Shown: positions 1 to 8,954 of the stretch, in pieces | Layout of the letters: each line of letters starts with the position of its first letter | How positions within the stretch are numbered: the stretch's first letter is position 1 | DNA from: Taxillus chinensis | Taxonomy: Eukaryota; Streptophyta; Magnoliopsida; Santalales; Loranthaceae | NCBI GenBank assembly: GCA_023512835.1 | Contig: CM042090.1 | Span: forward strand, 51,509,365-51,573,364 | Direction: 5' to 3' | Length of the DNA stretch: 64,000 nt | Notes under the pieces: model-generated | Database searches by the model: none | What the model was told of the DNA's origin: nothing | What the model saw: the letters and a program-made list of their open reading frames with translations, nothing else | Position numbers and translations under genes: made by a program

Positions 1-1480
1 CCATTCCTCCTCTTGAGAATTCTATCATCCTTTGATCCATGAGTTTTTGCACCACCTCGGAAAACTCAATGCATTCTGCGATGTCATGTCCCCGTGACAT
101 CTTGTGATAAGGGCATTGTTTTTCCCCATCTATTCCTTTTCCTGCCCTTAGCGTGTCTTTAGCAAGTATATAGCCATGTTCCTGTTACAGAGTAAACAAA
201 TGTGTTTTCTCCATTTGTACTTGGGAGACCCTTTCCAGCCGTGCTTCATTTTCGATACTAGCAACATTATTGGAGTGTTCTGGGGAGAGGATTGCTGTTC
301 ACATTTGGCGTCCCGCACAGTGCAAGGAGAAATCCAGCCATTTTGCATCCTTTAATGCCTGAACCTTCCTTTTGAATGTTATACAATTCTCGATATCATG
401 TCCAGCTCCACCTGCATGATACTCACATCTAGCATCTGGCTTATACCAGGCCGGGGGAGGAGTCTTTATTTCTCCCAAGGGTATAGGAGTTACCATCCTC
501 GCTTCTAACAGCTTGGGATACAATTCGGCATATGTCATTGGGATCGGGTCGAACTCTTGTCGTGGTTGGCAAGAAGCCTGATTCGCTCCTGCTTGCTGGG
601 TTTGGGCCTTCGGTTGCCCCTGTCCTTGGAATGAGGCTCCCGGTCCTTCCTGACTTGCTGGCCTTGGTTACTCTGGGTATGGCGCTCTCGGTTGAAATGA
701 GTTAGGTACCATTGAGTATGGAAAGGGGACCCCTCCTTGCGGTAGGTATGGCATGAATTGGGGAGGTGGTGCAGGTGCAGCATAAGCAGCCACCGGTGAC
801 CCTCTATAACACCCTGGCGCTTGGTAAAATGTTGGTTGTATCGGCGGGTACGTTGGGTATACCAGGTTGGTTTCATTTTCCTTCTTTTTTGCTGGTGGTT
901 GAAACCGTTTTGATGCCTCAGCCACATCACCCTTTAGCTTTCCGCCTTTAATGCCACTTTCTACATGTTCACCAGACGCGACCAAGTCTGCGAAGCTGCT
1001 GGAGACGTTACCGATCAACTTCTCATAGTAGACGCCTTTTAGTGTGTTGATAAAAAGAGTAGTGAGTTCTCTTTCGGTAAGAGGAGGTTGAACCTCCACA
1101 GCGGCCTCTCTCCATCTTCGTGCATAATCTTTGAAATTCTCCTCAGATCCCTTTTCCATGGACTGCAAGGTTAGTCGATCCAGTGCCAGCTCGGTGACAT
1201 GTTTGTACTGTGCCAAGAAGGAAGTAGCTAATTCCTTCCATGTCTTAATGCGGTTTCCATTCAGTTGAAAATACCAGCGAAGGGATGCCCCGGTTAGGCT
1301 TTCCTGGAAACAATGCATGAGGAGCTTGTGTTCACCAGCATAAGCGGCCATCTTTCGACAATACATGGCTAGATGTGTCCTCGGACATCGTGTCCCGTTG
1401 AATTTTTCAAACTCTGGCATTTTGAATTTTGGTGGTAGCACCACTCTAGGGACTAAGCATAAGTCTTGTGGGCTGGTCAT
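1..1480 (-). pseudogene. gag: Tat-type gag, broken, runs off the window
   Basis: One reading frame from the ATG at 1480-1478 continues to the window edge with no frameshift, broken by three stops: TAA at 670-668, TGA at 301-299 and TAA at 187-185. Residues 20-170 form a retrotransposon gag core: RTHLAMYCRKM, then SLTGASLRWYFQL, then KDYARRWREAA. A proline-rich stretch follows, then two zinc-knuckle-like motifs, CEYHAGGAGHDIENC (about 427-383) and CPYHKMSRGHDIAEC (about 118-74). Gag forms the virus-like particle and binds element RNA. The first stop sits where glutamine codons are common (CAA to TAA is the simplest change). Lineage and role are established for the family; the two knuckles in one frame are seen directly. 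Confidence 0.85.
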
Positions 1481-1803
1481 TTGATAGCATCATTTTGAAT
1501 TTTGATTGCGCCGGGATCTAAGATTGTAAGAGTGCGCAATCCTGGAGGGAGGCTGCTACCCACCTGGGTACAAGGGAACTTTTATTTGATTTTTCATTTG
1601 ATATGCATGTATGCATGAATGTCTATGCAGAGGGTTAAAGAAACAAACAACTTTATTGCAAACAAAACACACAATATAAACACTCAATACAAACATACAA
1701 TGCTGAAATGCCATGTAAAATGAAAGCTATCACTATATGATCTTAAGGCATTCTTCCAGTCATCTCTTAAGGAGCACGGCACCTCTTTCTCTGGGGTGGT
1801 CGT
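1481..1803 (-). other. gag-ORF1 spacer of A1
   Basis: About 320 bp between the two A1 reading frames. It holds AT-rich sequence and no open frame of note. A gag N-terminal extension in another frame cannot be excluded, because gag in relatives often starts further upstream. Confidence 0.5.
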
Positions 1804-2787
1804 TCACCTGCTTCCTCCCTCTTCTTCATTATGGTCTCGACCTGCTTTTCCCTCACCACTTGGCCTTTGAAGAGCTCCTCCTAGAGATGCTTCAGCCTCT
1901 AGATCTCTTGCCTTAAAGTCCGATTCTCCCTGGAGGATAGCCTTCATGTCGGGATTAGTTGTGGCTTGTGTTGTGCCCTCCAAGATATGTATGCGGGATA
2001 AACACCAGGTTTTGAGCAGTGGGTTGGATCTTGTGTGGTGTGGACCATGCTTGATACATCTTCTTGCCTTCTTCGTGAGCATGGTTCTGCTGTAAGTGAA
2101 GTCACACTCTTCCATGCCAAAGAGCACGGGAATAATCTGATGACGCCCCACTTGTCTTCCCACCCGCAGTGGTGCATATGCGGTTCCTCCCACAGGGACC
2201 TAAAAGTGGAACCCAATTGTAGTCCCCGCAGCCTATATGTCATGGAGACCACCGGCATCCAAGGAGCAGTCCGTAATGTCACCTGTGAGGTTCTCCAACT
2301 TCTTTTCCCAGCTCTCAAAGTCTTTTGGTAGGCTCCACTTGCTGAGCAAAATATCTAGTAGTGTTGTGGCTTGTACTTGATAAACAGCAGGGAAACGATG
2401 AACACTACAGGGGAAATGACCTTGCAACCAGGTACACAGGAGAGGTAGGCATCCCATGAACTGTCCCGAGCCTTTACTCCTCAGGTAAGTAAGAGATCGG
2501 ATGGTTTCAGCCAAGATAGCAGGAGTAGGGTCACATCCTTTGAGCACCTGCTAAACCAAATCTACAATTGCCCCATCGATGTGGGCCGGTATCCTCGGGA
2601 AAATGACTAGCCCATATATAGCTAGTGTAAGCAGTTTGTGTGCCTCTGCTTCTGTTGTAGTTTGTATTATTTCTTTGATTGTTGCCCATGGAAGATATTC
2701 TCGCCCACCGTAGGTTGTGACCGCCGGTGAGTCCCATATTGGCTTTCCTATAATCTCAATGGTGAGAAATTTTTGAGTCGCCACCAA
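1804..2787 (-). pseudogene. Tat/Ogre ORF1 (extra ORF upstream of gag), broken
   Basis: A single frame from 2787 to 1804 is broken by three TAG stops (2553-2551, 2235-2233, 2202-2200) and no frameshift. It contains GREYLPWATIKEIIQ, EAEAHKLLTLAIYGLVIFP and ILAETIRSL, which I recognise from the DUF7745-like proteins encoded ahead of gag in Tat/Ogre elements. The function of ORF1 is not established. No ATG lies at the start of the frame: its first codons overlap the LTR end, consistent with loss of the true N-terminus by the LTR/ORF1 deletion. The domain name is from memory of the family, not from a search. Confidence 0.7.
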
Positions 2788-5643
2788 CTGTTTTTGGGGT
2801 ACAGTTGGATACCCTCTACTTTGAGTAGTTTCAAGTGTGTGGTCTGCATTATCAGAGATGGGTTCGGGAGTTGGTTACGTGTATGGAAGGATTAGCACCC
2901 CTACAGTGCCCTTTCGGTATCTAATTTAGGAGGAGGAGGTTTTTATTTATACTGCTGTGACTGGGTTAAATTTCCTAAAAGGTCTATGATTTTTATTTGA
3001 TTAAGTTATTTTTCAAAGTTATGGTTAAAATTGATTTACCCTAAATTTCTAAAAGGAATCCTAAAAGATTTGGGTTTTTGTGTGAAGTGGAGAATGAGAT
3101 CCTAGGGATTGGTTTTGGCTTTTTTTTTGTTTTACTTTTGGAAATTTAAGTCCTAAAAAATATTTTTTATTTTTCCTTTTTTTGGTTTGGGTTAGAACAT
3201 ACATTTTTTTTGGGTTTGTTTTATTATTTTTTTTTGTTTTTTTTTGTTTATTTTTGGTCGGAAGACATTTTGGAAAACATTTTATTAAAACATTTTCAAA
3301 ACATATTGTTGAAGAGATTTGGAAAACATTTTATAGCAAAACGTTTTGTTTTTTTTTGTTGTTTTTTTTTAGGAGATGTTTTTTTGAAAACATTTTGAAA
3401 ATTATTTATTGAAAACGTTTTGGAAAACATTTTTGTGGAAAACATTTTGTTATTCCTTTTTTGTGTGTTTTGTTTTTTTTGTTTGTTTTTGTTTTTCTAA
3501 AACTTCGAACCTAAATCTTTGCGTTTCATCAACAATTGAAAATACATATATATCAAAATAGATGTAGAGTGTGTGAGTGTGACATCCACGAAAGAAAAGA
3601 AAAAATAAAATAAAATCACTCTTTTTTTCTTTTCTTGTTTTTCATCTTCTCCCTTTGCTCTCTCCTTTTTTCTTTTCTTTGTTTCTTCTTTTTTGTTTTT
3701 CTTTTCTTTATACTATACTTTACATATTACAACATACACATAGGAAGAAATACTGGAAAATACAATGAAAAAGGCTGAAAAGTAATTACATCAAATATAG
3801 ATAAGCTCAAAACGAAAATTAGCAAAAAAAAAAACAATTATACCAAATATAAATACAAATAAGCTGAAAAAGTAGTGAAAAGATAAGGGCTGAACCGACT
3901 TTGAAGCTTTGCAACGCCAATCTTCTGCTTGAGCTCCCGCCGGCACTGATAGTCACTTGCTCGACTCAGAACCGACAGATCTGACAGTGGGACTTATGAA
4001 GAGACTTCCCTGGTATTTGGAGATAGGAGGGTTGGAGTGGGTGTAAGAGAAAGAGAGGGCTGAAGTTGGAGTTTGCAAGGAGTGGACGAGTGATCTCTTA
4101 TGATGATGATTCTAGGATTCTGTGTTTCTTTTGTTTGGGTTTGCAAGGAGGAAGCTGGGGCGTTTTTTTTTTGATGATGAGGCTGGGGCGTTTTTTTTGA
4201 TGATGAGGCTGGGGCCTTTTCTGATGAAAATGAGGCTGGTTTTTGAGTTTCTCTCCTTTCTTTCTTCTTCAATGATCTCTCTCTCTCTTTTTTTATATCC
4301 ACCAGAACTGTTTTCAACGAGTCAGTCTTTTTTTCAACGATCCCCCCTCTTCCTTTTTTGTTGTCCTTTTTTCTTTTTTCCTCCTCCTCTTGTTAAGGGA
4401 CGGATGACTACATCTTAAAGGGCTGCAGAAATGTTTTGGCTGGACTGTCATTAATTGCAGCATTAAATGCTGTATTATGGATGCAGTATTTTAATTTGCA
4501 GATTTGATGCTTTGTCTGGTGGACAGCTTGTGCGGAAAACAGGGCAGCTCGTGATTCCCTTTTGAATTTGTATTTTAGCACATGTGACTGACAGGGTTGT
4601 TGCAAAATTGATTCTTTGTCAGGTAGCCAGCGCAGAGGATGGGTCTCGTGAACAGCCAGCGAGAAAAAAAAACAAGCCAGCGAGAAGCGCCAACCAGCGA
4701 AGGTCAAAGGGGTCAGAGGCTCGAAGTGTCGGAAGGTCAAAGTGTCGGCTGGGTCGAAATTTTGGTGGGGCGAAGGTCAACGGTCAACGGGTCGAAGTGT
4801 CGGCAGGTCGAAGGTCGGAGTGTCGGCAGCGGGGCTTCGAGGGTCAAGGGTCGAAGGGTCGAAGGTCGGAGGTTCGCAGGTCAAGGCGTCGCAAGTCCTG
4901 GCGTCGTAAGTCTCGAGGCGTCGCATCTTCACAGGGTTCGAAAGTCCGAAGGGGCGAGTCATAGGTCGGAGTGTCGGCAGCGGGGCTTCGAGGCTTCAAC
5001 TCTTCGAGGCTTCGAGGCTTCGATGCTTCGAGGCTTCGAGGCTTCGATGCTTCGAGGTTTCGAGGCTTCGAGGCTTCGAAGGTCAATGGGTCGAGGTGGC
5101 GAGTCGAAGGTCGAAGTGTCGGCAGGTCAACGGTCAACCCCGAAGTTTTTTTTTTTAACTTTTAATAACCTTTTTACCCTTACCCATAATGCAAAAATGG
5201 ACGACCTTTTAGGGATTGTTTGGGAAGACCCATATTCGCCCACATAGGCATTTTGGAGAGTTTCGCATGATCACTTTTGCGGGCAGTTTGACTAGGGGCA
5301 TTGACCGTCTTTTGGCAAGCTTGACTTTTTCCAACGAAAGTTATTTTGGCCATAACTTCTTCATTTTAAGTCCGATTTGAGCTTGGTCAAGTGCGTTGGT
5401 CTCCAATTTTCATCCTCCATCACCTGGTGTTAGTCTTGGGGTTCTTCAAAGACTTGTAGCAGAAGCCATTAATTTTGGACTCCCCCGTCTGTGTCAATTG
5501 TATCCATCTCGTGCAAATTGGGGTAAACCATTTCTTGGAAGTATGGGATCATTGTGGACCTGTTCAACAAGGTATATGGCATGGGCAGAAAGGTTTATCA
5601 AATGGGGTTAGTATGTCCAACCCGGACAAAATGGGGTCCAAAA
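2757..5643 (-). repeat. LTR of A1 (Tat type, about 2.9 kb)
   Basis: On the minus strand it begins near 5643 with TTTGGACCCCATTTTGTCC (canonical start TGTTGGACC, here mutated) and ends at TGGCGACTC...TCTCACCATTG near 2757. The same ends recur at 8955-11552, 47739-50796 and 50825-61392. Inside are a poly-T/TTTTGG-rich tract (3120-3540, plus strand), a TATA box with GA-rich downstream sequence, and a run of degenerate GTCGAAGG-type and GGCTTCGA-type short repeats (4680-5130). It is closest in content to the LTR at 47739-50796. Apparent plus-strand reading frames in the T-rich part are low-complexity artefacts. Confidence 0.8.
4291..4297 (-). promoter_or_regulatory. candidate TATA box of the A1 LTR
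   Basis: TATAAAA on the minus strand, followed downstream by an A-rich and (GA)n leader. Position and context suit an LTR promoter; no transcript evidence is visible. Confidence 0.4.
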
Positions 5644-5949
5644 TTATGTACCTTAATGAAAATTTTGTATAAAGGCTGAATTGTACTTTGTACTGGTTAA
5701 CGAAAATGGAGTGATTTCTGTTCTGTATGTTATCTCTTTGCATTGCTTACCAGATCAGATTACAAAGGGTTTGGGCATATCCATAATTGGGGGAGACTGC
5801 TGGATCAAGCCCAGAATTTGGATAATGCTGATAAAGCCATATGTAATTTGATTTGAGACCTTTGTTATTTTATCTTAAGTCATTGCATAAGATATGACCT
5901 TCATCCGGCTCTACACTCGTGAGAGCAAAGCTAAGGACAGGATACATAA

Positions 5950-6320
5950 TCCTGATCCAGGTGAGAATGAGTGCCATCAAATACTTGGTATGTAACCAAG
6001 TCTTTACTTCATACGGAATAAGGATCATTCGTGTGGACTAAGAACCTAAAAGCTACGGACTAAGAAATCCGCACTTCAAATGGACTAAGTCAAATAGATG
6101 CGGAGTAAGAATCTTAGTCTACAAAGTCGCACGGAATAAGAGTCATCACGGAGTTGAAAAGTTAAGTCTTCCACTCAACCGAACTAAAGTAAAGAAGACA
6201 CGGAGTAAGGAATCCGAGTCTTCCATACATGCGGAGTAAGGAAGCACTTCTACGGAATAAGGACTTAAGTCTTTATTCGCACGGAGTAAGGAAACTAGAG
6301 GCGAAGTAAAGAATCCGAAC
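5950..6320 (+). repeat. degenerate CGGAGTAAGGA/CGGACTAAG sub-repeats
   Basis: At least eight imperfect copies of a 12-20 bp motif (CGGAATAAGGA, CGGACTAAGAA, CGGAGTAAGGAATCCGAG and variants) inside the copia LTR. The same motif occurs in the 52-bp repeats of a Tat LTR at 10748-11012 (opposite strand). Confidence 0.7.
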
Positions 6321-6639
6321 CACTCACTCAAAAGGAACCTTACACCGTTTTTAAGAAGATGCTACTTCAACTTATCTCTTCGTATTTGAAGTCACCAGCT
6401 CGCTGCTTCCCGATGTAAGACAAACTTGTTGAAAACTTAAAGCACCTTACACGTGGATCATCCGGATATGTGGACACAACTTTAACTACACTTGGGAACT
6501 TACAAAGACTCTTATGTGTTGCAAACTCAAGATTTTGAAGACCACATTCGCAACAATTGAGACAGAGATTTCCGAGAGACAATAAATGTGCACAATGTTC
6601 GGAACAACAAGTTCCAAGATTGTCTCTTGTGGATGTCGT

Positions 6640-6647
6640 TATAAATA
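6640..6647 (+). promoter_or_regulatory. candidate TATA box of the copia LTR
   Basis: TATAAATA within the LTR, upstream of a T-rich leader. Confidence 0.45.
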
Positions 6648-6978
6648 GTAACACTTGTACACTTTAGCAGGAGAGCATTAGAAAGAGATTAATAGTTTTG
6701 TGTATGTACCAAAGCTCATTAAGATCATAGAGGCTAGCGTGTGCGTACTTGTAAACAGAGTGCTAAAGAGTTGTCAAGTAGGTTTAAAAGCTTTCAAGCT
6801 TTAGTCTGCTTCCATTTTGTTGTACTTATCATACTGGTAATAAAACAAAATACTTCCACTATCTGGTTATCTTCCGCATTGATTCTATCTCTTAACCAGA
6901 TAAGTGTTGTACCAAAGAGTACGAAAAGAGTTTCGATAAGAGCCTATTTACCCCCCTCTAGGCTCCAAGGGACCAACA

Positions 6979-7097
6979 AAGAAGAAGTGCAAAAACATAG
7001 AGTGTCAATTGAGCATATTGGTACTGATTTGATGATAGTGGATCCGTTGACTAAAGGATTACCACCCAAACATTCATTGGCCATGTTGAAAGTATGA
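6979..7097 (+). pseudogene. C-terminal end of a copia polymerase (RNase H tail)
   Basis: About 39 codons with SIEHIGTDLMIVDPLTKGLP, the highly conserved tail of Ty1/copia RNase H, ending at a stop at 7095-7097. Everything upstream is cut off by the LTR that ends at 6978. Because only the last part remains, it is a fragment. It belongs with the LTR at 7460, which follows a polypurine tract. Confidence 0.85.
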
Positions 7098-7459
7098 GTG
7101 GGATAGATAAATCCTTGTTGACATGATATTCAGATGTGTACATTTGGTTATTAGCTTTTAACATTTGTGAATTCAATTAAAGTTATGTTTTTGGTTATTT
7201 ATTTGTTACTCACATTATGTTGTATACATTATTATTTAAGTGAGATAACAATGAAAGAAATGATTAAAGTATATCCCAATTAAAGTTTCTAACTTGAGTT
7301 GGTTTTGTGATACATGGAAGGAATCATGTCGTTTGATGACTTGTGACCGCCATGATCCAATCATCTCAATTTAATTATGGATGTCTTGATTGATTCAATG
7401 AAAGGTGCATACTTAAAGTTGTTGAATCACCAAGTCTTGACATGGGCCAAGTGGGAGAT
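7098..7459 (+). other. copia 3' untranslated region and polypurine tract
   Basis: AT-rich non-coding sequence between the pol stop and the LTR. It ends in the polypurine tract AAGTGGGAGA just before TGTTGGATT, the primer for plus-strand DNA synthesis. Confidence 0.7.
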
Positions 7460-7862
7460 TGTTGGATTATTATTGTGTTTTTAATAATCTATTATGTGGC
7501 CCATGTAATTAAAAGGCCTACATGCTATTAATGGACCGTATGTAATTAAAAGACTGTTTCTAAATTATTGAAGGCCCAATATGATGGTTGTTGGACTTAA
7601 TAGAAATTGGAAACAGTAGGGTTATATATATACATGTATTCCTTCGCTTTCGCTTCAATTAGGTTTTAACGCGACACAGAACGTGCATGTGGCGGTAGTG
7701 CTTCTCAATTACAGAATGCCATTAAAGAGAAGCTGAAAGGTGATAAAATCAATACTCCTAATTCGTTCATGGATCCAGGTACGCTTTCGATTAAAGTTAT
7801 AGTTTCTATTAAATAATTCTAGGCATGAACGATCCTGCAGTAAATTTCTTAGATGAATAACA
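7460..7862 (+). repeat. 3' LTR of the second copia element
   Basis: Starts TGTTGGATTATTATTG immediately after the polypurine tract. A TATA-like run (about 7623-7634) is followed by a CT-rich segment. The right end is placed at GATGAATAACA because it gives a CA end and a usual copia LTR length; the 5' LTR is not in the window, so this end is uncertain. Confidence 0.6.
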
Positions 7863-8849
7863 TTAGTTTAATTAAATTTATTTTTTTATAACAATTTAAT
7901 GCTAAGTAGAATGTTATTTCATAACAATTTAATACCAAATAAAATGTGTTGCACATATTAGCTACACAATCTACATATAAATATAATTTTCTATATACTA
8001 TGACTACATTTTGACAAAAAATTGATGCGACAATAATTGCAATTAAAAGAAGTTAACTCCTTATTGTTTATCAAAGTTGCTCGAATCTTGAAAACACACT
8101 TGACATTACAAATTCAAATAAATCATTATTATTTAGGCACACCTGAGGGATTTTGATTAGGAGTATCTCACTATATGCCACAAAATATGTTTGAGGTAAT
8201 TCTTTCAATAAAGCTTGTTACATATTAGAATTTTGTAGTAGGATGTAAGGTTTGTTGACATTATCGAATTTGGAGTCGGATATATGTGACAGTTGATGTG
8301 TCACTCCACCATGACACTTCAACCTGACAGGGTTAAAGAATAGACCCCGCATGCCTTGTTTCATTACAAAGTTAGGATTTGAGAGGACACAAAATAGCTC
8401 TCCTCCACGAAAAATCTCTTACCCTTAGGTTGTCTCAAGTTATTACGCACCCAGATCTATAGCCGGATTTCAAAACCATGGCAGATCTCTTACCCTCTAA
8501 TCTCTTGTTGTGTCCAAGCTCTTATTCATACATTTTAGCTGGATATCTTCGATTACACAACTCAAGTAATATTCACAAACTCACTAAATTAAGTAATATT
8601 CATAAACAGTCAGCTAAAAGCAAGTAATATTTACAAATTCACTAAATGATATGCATGCAAAAGTATATAGAATAAGATTGCGCCTTAAAATGAGTCCTTC
8701 CTTCAACTGACTTGTGATATGAAAACATAAGTTTACTTGAAACTCCACTTGAAACTCTCTAAACTTGATATTTGTATAAGCTACTCGAAATTATTTCTTT
8801 ACACCATAATGAATCACACAATTATATTGGGAATTGAATGACTTCCTAG
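7863..8849. other. AT-rich interval without a recognisable gene
   Basis: About 1 kb with no open frame, LTR end or RNA gene that I can support. It contains a two-copy imperfect repeat around ATAACAATTTAATGC (7890-7949) and a three-copy AAGTAATATTCACAAA-type repeat (8560-8650). It could be an old element remnant or unique host spacer. Confidence 0.5.
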
Positions 8850-8954
8850 TGTTAGATCCCATTTTGTCCGGATTGGACATACTAACACCATTTTATATAT
8901 ATCATTTGCCCCCAGACCATATTTTTATTGAATAGGTCCATAAAGACTCCCTGC
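8850..8954 (+). repeat. fragment A0-left: first 105 bp of a Tat-type LTR
   Basis: TGTTAGATCCCATTTTGTCC onward matches the start of the A-type LTRs in plus orientation (compare the reverse complement of 11552-11450). It stops abruptly at ...GACTCCCTGC, where the end of an oppositely oriented A-type LTR (TGTCATCACTGG) begins. Confidence 0.75.

Larger units (their letters stand above)
1..5643 (-). mobile_element. Tat/Ogre-like Ty3/gypsy element A1, 5' half
   Basis: Read on the minus strand this runs LTR (5643 to about 2757), ORF1 (2787-1804), then gag (1480 to the window edge). The gene order ORF1-gag, a CX2H...HX4C gag knuckle and the long LTR are typical of the plant Tat/Ogre lineage. Protease and polymerase would lie to the left, outside the window. 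The LTR joins ORF1 with no proper leader: the last LTR bases seen in related copies (up to a GATGACA end, as at 61386-61392) are missing, so a deletion probably fused the LTR end to ORF1. The outer LTR end (AAA where ACA is expected) lies inside the internal region of a copia element. Confidence 0.85.
5644..6978 (+). mobile_element. 3' end of a SIRE/Maximus-like Ty1/copia element
   Basis: Holds about 154 bp of non-coding internal 3' sequence, a polypurine tract AATTGGGGGAGAC ending at 5797, and a full LTR. The rest of the element is displaced by A1, whose LTR ends at 5643. The right LTR end lies directly against copia RNase H coding sequence, so this element appears to have inserted into another copia element. 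The family call rests on the polypurine tract and LTR end style and is less sure than the LTR itself. Confidence 0.6.
5798..6978 (+). repeat. LTR of the SIRE-like copia element
   Basis: Starts TGCTGGATCAAG after a polypurine tract and ends CCCCCCTCTAGGC...GACCAACA, an ending typical of SIRE/Maximus LTRs; 1181 bp. A TATA box (TATAAATA, 6640-6647) lies about 340 bp before the end. The 5' part (5950-6320) is built from degenerate short repeats around GCGGAGTAAGGAATCCGAG and CGGACTAAGAA. Confidence 0.7.

Noticed and set aside
3182..3412. Open frames rich in F, K and C in T-rich tracts (also near 9417-9708, 48101-48498, 60573-61052)
   Set aside because: They are translations of homopolymer-rich LTR sequence on either strand, with no conserved protein and different content in each copy.
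4639..5247. Long arginine/glycine/serine-rich frames on both strands at 4584-5250 and 49618-50219
   Set aside because: They arise from the short TTCGAGG/GTCGAAGG repeats, which have few stops in any frame. No conserved domain or start context.
7863..8849. A host gene or RNA gene in the only stretch not assigned to an element
   Set aside because: No open frame, splice pattern, tRNA or rRNA signature could be supported; the interval is AT-rich with small repeats.
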